Part shown: positions 50,301-61,643 of the stretch, one piece after another
How positions within the stretch are numbered: position 1 is the first letter of the stretch
Layout: each line of letters opens with the position of its first letter
NCBI GenBank assembly: GCA_022575985.1
Contig: JAKSXM010000246.1
Location: 12,914,001 to 12,978,000, forward strand
Reading direction: 5' to 3'
Length of the DNA stretch: 64,000 nucleotides
Origin: Anagrus nilaparvatae
Lineage: Eukaryota; Arthropoda; Insecta; Hymenoptera; Mymaridae
The notes under the pieces: generated by a model
What the model was told of the DNA's origin: nothing
What the model saw: the letters and a program-made list of their open reading frames with translations, nothing else
Databases searched by the model: none
Made by a program: the position numbers and the translations under genes

Positions 50301-52560
50301 GTCGTGTAATGTTATCCATCATGCAATAGAAAAACAAAAAAAAAACTTTTATTTTTTTGTGTATCATTTTTATCTCGACGAAACGTGATATAAACTTTTT
50401 GTGTAAACAAATAGTATACTTTTTTTGTTTAATTTTTTTTGACTAAAGAACGTTATTTGGTTACAAAATGAAGCCGAAAATTTTAAAGTAATTGCGTGCA
50501 GAGTTACAGATTGAAAATGGCACACAAGATTTATAAAATTTTAGTTAAATTACATAAAATGATTTTTGTGTCTCTAAACTGCTGTACAGGTGCAAAGAAA
50601 AGCTTCAAAGTAACATTTTGAGTTACGCTTATTTAACAAAAACCTCTTTCCTTAACTCCAAATTTCAAATGTGAACTAAAAATACTATCAAGGGTACTCT
50701 TTTCAGCCTATTAAAGTACTAAAATTTACTAATATTTACCAATGACGTAGTTGTATTTGAGAAATGTAGCAAAAAAATATTTGGGATCAAGTTCTAGAAT
50801 TTTTTGATGCGGATACTTCTTGTGCTAAAAAGTATGTTTACAAATCTAGGGCAAAAAAAATATTTTTCAATCGATTAAACAAAAAAACATTCCATTTATT
50901 ATTTAAAAACCCAGTAAACACAAAAATAAATTTTTCCATATTTCTAATTCTTCAAACTTAATTTATTAAAGAAAAACTTATATAAAATTTATGTTACATT
51001 ATTTCAAAATTTCAAACAACATACTTAAAAATTGGACAATACACAAGTTTTCTCTAAAAGAATTATTACCAACTTTATCTCTCTTTAATAAATAAGTTTC
51101 TATACACATTTTTTAAAAAAATAAAAACTTTATCAAACTTTTATTTATTTCACATAAAAAAAAAAGTGACAATACTAAAAAAAACTTATACACACAGTAG
51201 TTCTCTAAAATCTCTTTTTTGACATATCATAAAACGCGATCTGAATTCAAGAAAAGAAAAAAAAATTTATTTTTTATCTATAACTTCAAAATAAAGTCCC
51301 TTGATATTTTTTTTTTTCATCTTCTTATTTATTCTTGACATCATTTGATTTTAAATTACAATTTTTAAAAAATATTTCAAACACATACAACGAATAATTT
51401 AAAAAATTGAAATTCCATAAAATATAAGCGTCAAAATCAGAAAATTAAAAAAAAAATTATATTTTAATGTCAAATTCATAAACATTTTAATAAAAAATAT
51501 ATTGAAAGATAGTTAAGCGAACTAGAAGTAATATTCAGAAAATTTTTAATGAGAAAAAATTATATATTTTATAATATTGGACACGTACATTGAATTTCGC
51601 ATGATTAGGTTTCAAAAAATAAAAAAAAATAATTAAAATTCTGCGAGAAAGAAAAATAAAACTGTTTTGTTACTTTAATTCATCTTTACTTTTAATTTCA
51701 TTTTCTTAGATTATTACTCTTTTCAGAAAAATAGAAAAAAAAAATAAGAAAGACTTATGAATTTTCTTCAAAATCGTACCCAATGGTAGTATAACGTTTT
51801 GGTATAATACGCTCTGAATTGTGTGTGTATGACAGTTTTTTTTTCATAAAAAAAAAGATCTTCATTTTCTTTATTTATTTATTTTTTTAGCTTCTTTTGG
51901 ATTAATTTTCTACTAACTTATTGCAGTTAAACCTTTTTTTTACGACATAGAAAAAGTATATTTCGTGAAATAGGTTAGACAGGAAACATGAAGAAAATCT
52001 GATGTGGTTTTTTTTGGTTAGAGGAAAAAATGTAGAGAGAGATAGCGATAAAAAAGGATAGATAAAAAAAAAGTTTTAAAAAACATGAAGTGCAATTATT
52101 CTATAGATACACAGATTTTATGTTTCTCATTATTTTAACTTTTCAAGAGTTATTTTACGCATAAAAAGAGAGACTTCTTTTTTTAGGTTGGGGAAATATG
52201 TTCTTTTTATACAAATCCATTTCTTTTGTCTGAAATTTATAAAAGTTAAGAAACTGTATGTTAATAATAAATTTTTAAAAGTTTTATTATTTCAGGTTTT
52301 ATTTGGCTATGTTTTTTACAAGTTAAATAAAATATTTTTAATAGGTCAATAATTAAATGTAAGAATTTTTTTGTTAAAAATTTGAAAAGATGAACATTTA
52401 ATTCATAAATTTTTCTATTCTAACTCCAACAATAATATTTTAATGTATTTATGTGTCCAGGTCCATCTTAACTCACTGGATCAAAATTCTTTTCTTAAGG
52501 GCTTATTTGAGGTCTTGGATAATTACATTTTCACCGCAATTTTTGAAAAATATTAATTTT
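42775..52560. other. Long AT-rich non-coding stretch
   Basis: No supportable gene in almost 10 kb. It holds TA microsatellites (45.7, 45.96 and 47.3 kb) and an ATT run at 43868-43884. An inverted pair at 44805-44960 is built on GGGTCGCTGATT and AATCAGTGACCTAAAA. A short tandem repeat at 47985-48065 has a unit of about 24 bp (ATTCTAAATCCCAAAATTGAA). It would fit a giant intron or a gene desert. Confidence 0.35.
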
Positions 52561-52697
52561 GAACGAAAATTTCTGACGCTAGTAAATTTGTAGTAAATTG
52601 TAGTAAATTTACTATTTTTGTAGTAATATTACTAAATCGTAGTAAAATTACTAAACGGTAGTAATATCGTGTTCATTAGTTTTTACTGTGTATGTAG

Positions 52698-52757
52698 TGA
52701 CGTAAAATTAAATTGAGTTTAAATATCATTTTATGTGTTAATAGTTTCAGTATAAAT
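52698..52757 (+). promoter_or_regulatory. Promoter of 8-Cys gene copy 1
   Basis: TATAAAT at 52751 lies 68 bp upstream of the ATG, the same distance as in copies 2 (54255) and 3 (58410). TGACGTAA, a CRE-like site, lies at 52698 here and at 58343 in copy 3, but is altered in copy 2. A TTAGTT initiator-like motif follows each TATA box. Confidence 0.5.
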
Positions 52758-52818
52758 TATTAAAATTTTATTTTAAAAAAATTAGTTATTTTAATTTTGT
52801 TGTCAAATGAAAGATAAA

Positions 52819-53187
52819 ATGAAGACTGTGGCATTAATATTATTGATCAGTTTATTCGTAAGTTATTTTTAAAAAAATTGAAATAAAATTTTATTTTACT
52901 GTTTTAAAGTGGTATTATCAAAAATATTTTTAAAAATCAATTGATTTTTTTAGAATTTTGGAATTGGAACAGTAAAAGGAAATTGGAATCTATCTGATTG
53001 TGCTGCAAAATGCAATTGTCACTATTATATTATATCACTTGAATATTATGATTGCTTTTTCATTAAAATTTTTGAAAATCCTGATGAAGCATTATCTGAC
53101 AGAAATATCTGCATTGAAAATTGTGACTGTTTTCATGATTCTGGAACAGAAATTTTTAAAATAAATTATTATTATGAAAAATGTTAA
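52819..53187 (+). CDS. Secreted 8-Cys protein, copy 1
   Basis: Two exons: 52819-52857 (MKTVALILLISLF) and 52954-53187, with a 96-nt intron (GTAAGT to TTTTAG), giving 90 aa. The signal peptide spans the intron and likely ends near residue 22. The mature part has eight cysteines in a twofold pattern: DCAAKCNC, a single Cys (YYDC), NICIENCDC, and a last Cys directly before the stop. The repeated C-x3-C-x-C motif suggests internal symmetry and a disulphide-rich fold. The family is not recognised. The stop codon TAA lies within the TTAA target of a piggyBac-type MITE, so the 3'UTR is displaced by 218 bp. A secreted toxin-like, antimicrobial or signalling role is possible, but nothing proves one. 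Confidence 0.75.
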
Positions 53188-53405
53188 CCCTTGAAGGTCA
53201 CACATGGTTTAGGCCAATTTTTAGACACGTGAGGTTTTTTTGACCCCATTTATTTTTTTTTATTTTTTTTTTTTTAGAATAATCTTTGGGGTTTCTAGAT
53301 TAATTCTGGTATTTTGGAAACCTTTTTTATTTTAAAAAATCCTTTTTTATTTAACCTACATAAAAAAAGTCTGGAGTCATTTTGACCCACAGTGACCTGC
53401 GAGGG
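53188..53405. mobile_element. piggyBac-type MITE in the stop codon of copy 1
   Basis: Flanked by TTAA at 53184-53187 and 53406-53409. The ends CCCTTGAAGGTCAC and, reversed, CCCTCGCAGGTCAC are terminal inverted repeats starting with CCCT, as in piggyBac elements. Copy 2 of the gene has the empty site (TGTTAAATAT), confirming the insertion. 218 bp, non-coding. Confidence 0.85.
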
Positions 53406-53579
53406 TTAAATATATTTTTAATTATAAAAAGCATTTAAATCATACTAATTAAAATTTGAGGTTATAAAATAAAAAGTAGTACATATTACTAATTTGAATA
53501 AAATAAAAATAAGTGTTAGTGTTTTATTTTTTATAATATATTTAAATAAGAGTGCCCCATGGGCGCTATTTTGACGCGT

Positions 53580-53816
53580 GTAGCCGAATCAGAGTATGGA
53601 AATCTTTCTTTAACCTTATTAACTTAATTTTAATTAAAATAAAACAAGAAAAGCAGAAAAATAATCTCAAGAAAATTAAAGATGTGACAACTTTGCCCGG
53701 TCACAGAAAATTTTCCTAGAAAAGTATAATAAATAAATAAAAGAAAATTATGTATCAAAAAGTCGTCTGCTCCGCGCGCAAGGTGAGGAAGATTCCAGTG
53801 CTCTGATTCAATTACA
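53580..53816. mobile_element. Second small MITE between copies 1 and 2
   Basis: TGTAGCCGAATCAGAG, then TGGAAATCTTTC, is mirrored by GAAGATTCCA and CTCTGATTCAATTACA at the right end. The centre is AT-rich. It is absent from the equivalent position after copy 2. Confidence 0.5.
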
Positions 53817-54322
53817 CCTAATAATATTAATTATATCGCATATGATTATATAATAAATAATAATTATTCATAAAAAGTAGATTTTTAGGACATTTGTTTA
53901 ACTGATAATTTTTGATCAAATAATTAATAATTTATAAGTATTAAAAATTTTTTTTTAGGTTGAATAATAATAATAATAATAATAATTTATAAGGATTTAA
54001 AAGAATAAAAAAATGTATCAGTAGCAGCTATCATAAAAATTACGGTTGCGTTAACCAGATTTTTTTTCAGTGCACTTTTAGTGTCTTAGTTTTAAATTTT
54101 AGAATTTTGCCAGAATATTAGTTGTTTTTTGTAAACGTTAACGACAAATCCTACGAATTATTTAAATTATTTTGTTAAATTCGTTACCTGTGTAAAATTA
54201 AATTGAGTTAAATTGAGTAGAATTAAATATTGTTTTATCTGTTAATAGTTTCAGTATAAATTGTTAAAATTTTATTTAAAAAAAATTAGTTATTTTAATT
54301 TTGTTACCAAATAAAAGATAAA

Positions 54323-54687
54323 ATGAAGACTGTAGCATTAATTTTATTAATCAGTTTATTCGTAAGTTATTTTAAAAAAAAGGAAATAAAATTTTATTTT
54401 ACTGTTTTAATGTGGCATTATCAAAAATATTTTTAAAAATCAATTAATTTTTTTAGAATTTCGGAATTGGAACAGTAAAAGGAAAGTGGGATCCAGATGA
54501 TTGTGCTGCTCAATGCAATTGTCACTATTATACTAAAGCTCTTGAATACGGTACTTGCCTTGTATTTAAAATGTTTGACAATCCTGATAAACAATTATCT
54601 GACAGAAATATCTGCATTGAAAATTGTGACTGTTTTCATAATTCTGAAACAGAAATTATGAAAAAAAATAATTATAAAAAATGTTAA
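54323..54687 (+). CDS. Secreted 8-Cys protein, copy 2
   Basis: Exons 54323-54361 and 54457-54687, with a 95-nt intron, give 89 aa. The signal peptide is identical to copy 1. Cysteine pattern: DCAAQCNC, TC, NICIENCDC, KC. The block LSDRNICIENCDCFH is identical in all three copies, while the region between the third and fourth cysteines differs strongly (TKALEYGT here). The unit from promoter to 3'UTR repeats copy 1 at a spacing of about 1.5 kb, and the shared flanks (ATTTTTGATCAAATAATTAA near 53910 and 55055) extend the duplication beyond the gene. Confidence 0.75.
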
Positions 54688-54870
54688 ATATTTTTTTAAG
54701 TATTATTTTTAGTATTTAAATTTTTTTATCTTGTTAAGTATTTAAATCATACTAATTAAAAATTGAGGTTACAAAATAAAAAGTAGTACATCTTACTAAT
54801 TTGAATAAATTTGGAAATTTAAAATAATATTCAAAGTTTTTAAATAATTTAGTTTAATTATAATACAGAC

Positions 54871-54903
54871 CTGATGATAGGAATTTATTCCTGAAACTAG
54901 TCA
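54871..54903 (+). ncRNA. Hammerhead-like motif downstream of copy 2
   Basis: CTGATGA, the exact hammerhead core, is followed by a hairpin (AGGAA-TTTA-TTCCT) and GAAAC-TAG. Upstream TTTAGTT can pair with ACTAG to form stem III (one wobble) and place a GTT cleavage triplet, but stem I does not form convincingly. It is best read as a Penelope-derived remnant carried along by the gene duplication. Confidence 0.4.
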
Positions 54904-55559
54904 TCTAATTATATAAAAATTATAATTGTAAAAATATGGATCAATAAATAATTTAAAATAAATTTGTTTTGATTGAATTCATTAAAAATATCATTTTATA
55001 TATGTTTTTATTATTCATAATAATTAAATTTTTATTAAATTTGTTTACAGGATAATAATTTTTGATCAAATAATTAATAATTTAGTATTAAAATTTTTTT
55101 TGGTAAAACTGATTTTGGTAAAATTTTTATATCAGCTTTTAAAACTCAAGATTAATTTAATTTCATAGAAAATTTTTAATATTTTTAATGCGAGTACCAT
55201 GGTAAGATGGGACTTGAAAAAAAATATTTCTTTTGTATAGGCTTTGCCCCCAAACCCAAACGGAGAACTTTGCCCCCTTGCCCCCCAGAATTAACTTATT
55301 CTAAGGGATAGGTGCGAGTACAGCATGTGGAGGTAATTTATAATTGATTTAATCTTTAGAGGTAAAAGTTGCAATTAAAGTATGTTAATAATTATAGTAT
55401 TAAAAAAATATCTTAGGAATTTTATAGAATCGTTCAATTAATTATGGGGGGGAACCAAAGTGGGAGAGGTGCGGGGAGGCGGCCCGGTCACCCAACGAAT
55501 TTCATTTATTTCTGACTTTTTCAGCTAAGATATTTTATTTTGCCACTAATCAAAATGTT

Positions 55560-55768
55560 TTGGACTGCTGTACCATGCAAATTTTATTTACTGTATTCTA
55601 TTTTATTATATACTATACTTAATTATTTTACAAAAATTCTATTTATTGTATTAATCACTTGAATTTAAGAATCATCAATTTTATGTACATTATTATACGC
55701 TATTATTTATACATGATTGTACACATTTTGTAATTTTGCAAATAAACAATCTAATCTAATCTAATCTA
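55560..55768 (+). mobile_element. Probable 3' tail of a non-LTR retrotransposon
   Basis: An AT-rich stretch ending in TTTGCAAATAAACAATCT with four TCTAA units (55748-55768), a short tandem tail like those ending several insect LINEs. No coding part remains. Confidence 0.35.
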
Positions 55769-56499
55769 AAAATCAGACTTAAAAATTATTTATTTTTTCA
55801 AGTAGTTTAATTTCTGTACGGTACTTTTTGTCTTACAAAGGCTTGTATTTTTGGGTTCAATTGTCAATAACCAAAAAACTATAGATAATTTTGAGCTCCA
55901 AATTGGCTCACTTATTCTTCAGTACTTAAATTACTCTCGCAGAAAATTTGAGGCAATTCGCGTTATTTTACTTCTCATAATTTAAAAGTTAATTTAAGAG
56001 CTTAATTTGTTTATAGCTTTTATTTAAATAACAATTTTAAAAATTTGTAATTTGACTTTTTTAAGCTCTTTAAAAGGTACCTGCCACTACAATTTTATTG
56101 ATTTATCTTAAAAATTGAAGATTTTATAAGTAAAAAACTAGAAAAATGCACGTTTTTGCATAAACAATTAATTGTTTACGAAACTGTTACACTTTTTTTT
56201 GGCACAAACTATGCCGCTTTCGTTTTGTAACCCCTCAGAAGGAGGGGAGGGAAGAAGGGGTGACAATAAATATATAAGTTCCTAAATTCGAGCTTTTCCT
56301 ACCCGCCTTATATCCTTATTGGACCAAGGGTATCTAGCCCTTGGACTTCAAAGGGTTTAAATAAATAGCGAGGATGTGCCTCTAATATGGGTTGTCGCAC
56401 TTCTGCTTCTATGAAGCTGATGATGTTTTGAGATCCTTTAGATAAATAAAAACACTAAGATGTTATGTTAATGTAATATTTATTGAGTGTGAATTAAAT

Positions 56500-56832
56500 A
56501 GAGGTCGTTCTTGCCGAGGGGCTATCATCTTGGAAATCACAATTTTGATTTTTTATGATTTTTTTTGATTTTTTGTGATTTTTTTTTGGTAAACATTGCT
56601 AAATATTATATTTAATAGTAAAAAATAGATTTTTGAGGTCTAAGGTGAATTATAAGGTTAAAAAACGCAAAAAATCACGAAAAATCATTAAAAGACGGAA
56701 ATAAACCATCTCAGCTAGTAACGATACATGATTGAGGTACAAACAAGCCAAAATCAGAAAACAATCAACAAAAATTTTTTAAAATCAAATTCGTGATTTA
56801 CAAGACGATAGCCTCTCGGTTCTTGCTCTACT
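56500..56832. mobile_element. MITE with about 55-bp inverted ends
   Basis: The left end, with CGAGGGGCTATCATCTTG and AAATCACAATTTTGATTTT, is mirrored at the right by AAATCAAATTCGTGATTT and CAAGACGATAGCCTCTCG. The centre repeats TGATTTTTT. Non-coding. Confidence 0.65.
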
Positions 56833-58477
56833 AAAAATCCTAAGAAAAGTGTGTCGTGTTGTGCGAAAGCTCTTTCTTATATACTTTTTCGCAACTCACG
56901 CGCACATGTTTGGAATCTTTATACATAAAATTTGTTCTCGAACTTTCAGGAAGGAAATTTGTTTTTGGCGCGAATTTCTTCTTTTTAGTTTTTTAATTAT
57001 TTTAATTATTATCTATTACTATTATTTTTATATATTATATTTATTACATTAATCATTTTTTACTTATTAATTTCTATTTACAACTTAACTTAATAAATAT
57101 CTCAAAAACTACTTTACATATTAACATACTTATAAACTAATTAACATACTTATGAGCTAATTATATAATTTAATTTAATATAATTAATTAATATTTAGAT
57201 TAAATTAATACTTAAGAGGCTGCCGGCATAATTAAATACATCACGCTGGAATGTGTTGCCATTTGATCATTAAATTAAATAATCTAAATTTAGGATTTTA
57301 TAATGATACATATATTGATTTAAATCATGGTTTTGGTATTTTATACACTTATGATTGTGCATGATGCGTATACGTATAAGTAGGATTAAATTGTTTTTTG
57401 CATGCATAATTCATAAATATTTGTATATCTTAGGGGTCTAGGCATTTGGTATGTTACAATTTCCCAATTTGTACCTGGCAAGTATAATTATTTTTTTTTT
57501 GCAATGCTTATTAAATAATTAATTATTCCAGTTGTTAAAATAAATATTTATTTAAATTTTAATTTCCATGTAAGGTAGCTGTAATGAGTTCGCTGTAATT
57601 AAATTCTAAAATTAAATTTAACCCAAATTATTAATTTTATTTTCTATATTTAATTTTCAGATTACTCTACTGTAACAATAATAAGCCTACATATAACTTG
57701 TTAAAGTTTTATTCTGATACCAAAACTACCGCAGTGTTTAAATTTGGGGATAAATAAAAATTTTTTCTAAAAAGTTTAGTAAGTAATCGTGTTAGTGACA
57801 AAAAATAACTTGCTACCCTTTACTTGTAAATATTTTTTATGAAGTTTATAATTCTTGAATATTCACTTTTTTATGAATAAATGTTTTATTTTTAACTCTG
57901 TTTGAACTAACTCCCGTCAATGTATAAAAAAAAATCACTTTTTTGCGAAAAATGAGTAAATTTTAAAAATATATTTTCGAATTTCCGAAAAAACGAACAA
58001 ATGTCGTTAGTTTACAATATTTTTTTTTGTGTAAATATATAATTTACTAATTTAATAATTTTATTTTTAAGTGGATAACGTGACCTATGGTTAAGTTAAT
58101 TTAAGAGCTTAAATTATTTATCACTTTTATATAATAACAATTTTAAAAATCTGATTCAAAGCCTTTTTTAAGCTCTTCAAGAGGTACCAGCAATTAAAAT
58201 TTTATTGATTGATCTTAAAAATTGAAGAAATAACAAAAAGATAAAAAATTTAGCTATTATCTGAAATGCCGTTTTTTTAACTTTATCTCTCCTTTGCGAC
58301 TGGCCTATATAATTTCGCAATACAAATTCGTTATCTATGTAGTGACGTAAAATTAAATTCAGTTAAATTAGGTAGAATTAAATATTATTTTATCTGTTAA
58401 TAGTTTTAGTATAAATTGTTAATACTTTATTTAAAAAAAATCAGTTATTTTAATTTTGTTCTCAATTGAAAGATAAA

Positions 58478-58848
58478 ATGAAGACTGTGGCATTGATTTT
58501 ATTGATCACTTTATTCGTTTCTATCCATGTAAGTTATTTTAAAAAAAAATTGAAATAAAAACGAATGTGGCCTTATCAAAAATATTTTTAAAAATCAATT
58601 GATTTTTTTAGAATTTTGGAATTAGAACCGTAAAAGGAAAGTGGCGTCCATCTGATTGTGCTGCAAAATGCAATTGTCACTATTATTTTGTATCAACTGA
58701 TAATGCTAACATTTGTCTTATCATTAAAATGTTTGAAAATCCTGATGAAAAATTATCTGACAGAAATATCTGCATTGAAAATTGTGACTGTTTTCATAAT
58801 TCTGAAACAGAAATTATTAAACAAAATGATTATAAAAAATGTCCATAA
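58478..58848 (+). CDS. Secreted 8-Cys protein, copy 3
   Basis: Exons 58478-58528 and 58612-58848, with an 83-nt intron, give 95 aa. The first exon is 12 nt longer than in copies 1 and 2 (extra VSIH before the GTAAGT donor). The cysteine pattern is conserved (DCAAKCNC, NIC, NICIENCDC, KC), and a Pro follows the last Cys. The variable loop reads VSTDNANI. The promoter has both TATAAAT and TGACGTAA. AATAAA lies at 58888. The exon-2 identity to the other copies, intron included, indicates fairly recent duplication. Confidence 0.75.
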
Positions 58849-58987
58849 AAAGTATTTAAATCATACTACTTAAAGCTTGAGGTTAAGAAATAAAAAGTAG
58901 TACATCTTACTAATTTGAATAAAACTAGAAAATAAAAATAATATTCAAAGTTTTTAAATGATTTAGTTTAATAATTGTAATACAGAC

Positions 58988-59018
58988 CTGATGATAGCAA
59001 TTGATTCCTAAAACTAGT
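58988..59018 (+). ncRNA. Decayed hammerhead-like motif downstream of copy 3
   Basis: Homologous to 54871-54903: CTGATGA is kept, but the hairpin has a mismatch and GAAA is changed to TAAAA. It shows the motif was present before the gene duplicated and has since decayed here. Confidence 0.35.
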
Positions 59019-59040
59019 CATCTAAATAAGTGAATGTGTT

Positions 59041-59187
59041 TTATTTTTTGGTTCCTCAAAGAGGAACCATCGTGATAGGTCAAATTTCGATTTTTGATTT
59101 TTTTGGCATATAAGCACGTTTTGAGACCCCAAGAAGCTAAAAAACCGGTTTTTAAAAACAATCTGTATGTGTGTGTGTATGTGTGTA

Positions 59188-59236
<49 letters not shown>

Positions 59237-59807
59237 GTGTATGTGTATGTATGAATGTATGTATGTAATTGGTGATATTTCACAAATATTACGGAGTTAA
59301 GACCTAATTTTTTTTTCAAAAATTTTTTTATCAAAAAAGCTCGAGGTACATTTTTTTTTTTTTAATTTGGATGTAATACCTCATTTATTTCCACGAAATT
59401 ACTTCTATTTGAAAGTACGATTTTTACCCAATATCTCGAATCTGATACTTAATTTTTTGAAAATTTTTTTCCCAAAATTTTTTTTACGATAAAATACAAA
59501 AAAAACCAATTTTTTTTTTCTTTTTGCACGTAGTAGTTTTAGAAAGTTTGTTTAGTCATTTTTTGGATCTGATACCGAATTTTTTCGAAAATTTTTTCTC
59601 AAAATTAAAAAAACAATAAAATTAAAAAACCTGCAATATTTTTTTTTTTTTATGTAATACCTCATTTAATTACATGAAAGTACTATTATAATAACCGGTG
59701 ATGTTTTACAACTGTTATGAAATTAAGACCTAATTTTTTTTTCAAAAATTTTTTCACCAAAAAAGCTCTAGGTACTTTTTTTTTTTTTTTTTTAATTTGG
59801 ATGTAAT
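59041..59807 (+). mobile_element. Tandem-repeat element, second (incomplete) copy
   Basis: Begins with GGTTCCTC-AAA-GAGGAACC, then the same AAGCACGTTTTGAGACC and AAAAACCGGTTTTTAAAAA blocks and GT microsatellite (about 59165-59240) as at 24889. About 1.5 tandem units follow. It stops at the MITE boundary (59808), and the missing 3' part is not found after 62037. The open frames over the GT run are not genes. Confidence 0.8.
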
Positions 59808-59852
59808 ACACGGACAGGGCGCGGCACTCTAATTTTAGGGTTATAAACAAAC

Positions 59853-61643
59853 GTTTTGCAAGTTTTTTTTGTATAGAAATGCAGATGGAGGTAAAATTGA
59901 TATAAGTAAATATCGTGTAATAATTTAAAATTAAATTTATAAAAATCACATATAATCGTAAATTTTCAATTTTACCGTATAATATGTAATAATAAATAAT
60001 TTTGTGATAATGTCATTTAAATAAAATGATATAATTCTTGACTCAAGCAATTTTTCAAAAACTAACCTCAATAATGCTCCCTAAGGAGGATGAAATTGTC
60101 GATCATGTGATGGGCATCAACGGCCACGAAGAATGTAATAGTATGGAATGTGTGAAATTCAAAAAGAAAAAGAATAAAAAGAAAAATACAAAATCAAAAA
60201 ATAAAGGAGTTGAACCTATGGAACATGATGAAGTAAAATATAAAAGAACTCACGATGACGTAGAAGCCGGCTCCGGTAGTGATGATGATAATAAGAAAAA
60301 AAAAGTTAATAATTTGGTTGACATAAGTTCAGAAAATAAAGTCCATGAGAAAAAAATATATATATATGAAGAAAATATTCACAAGGGACCATTTTCAGTC
60401 TTCGTGCGTAAAATTAATGATAATAACAATAATACTTGGTCAGATATAGATGTAGCTGGTATTTTGAGTAATTGTAAAGTGAATTTTAAGGAGATATCTC
60501 GTATATCTAAAAGACTCTGGAATGTAGAATTTAATAACTACCAAGACGCTAATGAAGTAAGTAAAAATACATTAATTAATGAGTTTGGCTTTATTGCCTA
60601 CATTCCGAGACATAAAGTTATATAAACAGGTGTAATTAGCAACGTAGTAAGTTGGATGGATTCAGATGATCTTGTGGTGCTTTGAATGAAAACAATAAAG
60701 ACATTGTAATAGAATCAGCTTTCAGGCTAAAGAAAAATGACTTTAAAACTAAAAAATGGTTGGGCTCAAGTTCTTTTGGTGTAAATTTTAAAGGTTCAAG
60801 TCTTCCACAAAAAGTATATATATCAAACGTCAGGATGGATGTTAAACCCTATGTAAACAGGGTAATTAGATGCTATAAATGTGGTGGATTTAATCATTTA
60901 GCTAAAAAATGTAATGTTGAAGACAAATGCTTGAATTTTGGTGATAAGAAACATCAACTTAACCAAGAAAATAAATGTGATAAGATTAGCAAATGTATAA
61001 ATTGTTCACAAAATCATCATTGTCTTAATATTATCTGTCCAGCCTTTTTAGAAGCTAAAGAAATTAATAAGATTATGTCGAATGAAAATATTAGTTTTGC
61101 TGAGGCTCAATCAAAAATAAACAAAAATAAGAAAAAATCTTACAGTGAAGTAACGAAACAAAATACTCATTTCAATCAAAGTTCCAATAAAAGTTTAAAC
61201 AATAATCCAAATTTAACAAACATCATACAAGAGTTTATTTCAAAATTTAGTGAACTATGTTCTAATCTGCCTGGTGGACTTCATGATCAAAAAAAGTGTG
61301 TTGAAGAAATGGTTAATACGATGTCCTCTTTTTTTCCAACTCAATTTTCTCAAAATAACGGACTAAAATATAAAAAGAATATAAAAAAAAAATGACTTAT
61401 TATATAAACAATAATATTTTTAATATAAGTTTTATAATATATTAATAATGTATTAATTAATATTTCATTAAAAATCTTTTGTAACTTTTAAAGGGGGGAG
61501 GGTTTTTTCTTTTTTAATTTTTATAAAATCTAGTTTTAAGTTTATGTAGTTGTCTGTAATACCAGTTGATGATACCATTGGTTGTATGCGCTAGTTCCCA
61601 AACCTGTATTTCTTTTTCTATTAATAAAAAAAAAAAAAAAAAA
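59853..61643 (+). mobile_element. ORF1-only non-LTR retrotransposon
   Basis: Flanked by perfect 12-bp target duplications TTATAAACAAAC (59841-59852 and 61644-61655) and ending in a poly-A tail (61625-61643). It has a 5' leader of about 220 bp, a broken ORF1 and a 3'UTR of about 230 bp, but no endonuclease or reverse transcriptase. Both ends are intact, so ORF2 was lost before insertion and it must have moved in trans, like the mammalian HAL1 elements. Confidence 0.8.
60074..61395 (+). pseudogene. LINE ORF1 (gag-like) with CCHC zinc knuckles, disrupted
   Basis: Jockey/I-type ORF1. The first part, from ATG 60074, is Lys- and Asp-rich (coiled or disordered, nuclear-signal-like KKKKNKKKN) and then an RRM-like region (GPFSVFVRKI, WNVEFNNYQDANEV). 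It ends at a TAA at 60623 within a conserved stretch. Reading resumes (TGVISNVVSW) and shifts frame near 60675 into the second part (to 61395). That part has an intact CYKC-x4-H-x4-C knuckle, a second knuckle whose second Cys is Phe (CLNFGDKKH), and a third (CINCSQNHH, then CP). One stop, one frameshift and one lost zinc ligand make it a pseudogene. In intact elements ORF1 binds the element RNA. Confidence 0.8.

Larger units (their letters stand above)
54910..58320. other. Repeat-rich spacer between 8-Cys copies 2 and 3
   Basis: Contains GC-richer segments at 55250-55310, 55440-55500 and 56210-56420 that look like old transposon debris, a probable LINE tail (55560-55768), a MITE (56500-56832) and a segment (about 55990-56165) repeated at about 58098-58258 just before copy 3. 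No gene is supportable. Confidence 0.4.

Noticed and set aside
59094..59334. Open frames on both strands over the GT microsatellite
   Set aside because: Val/Cys and His/Thr runs are simple-repeat translations.
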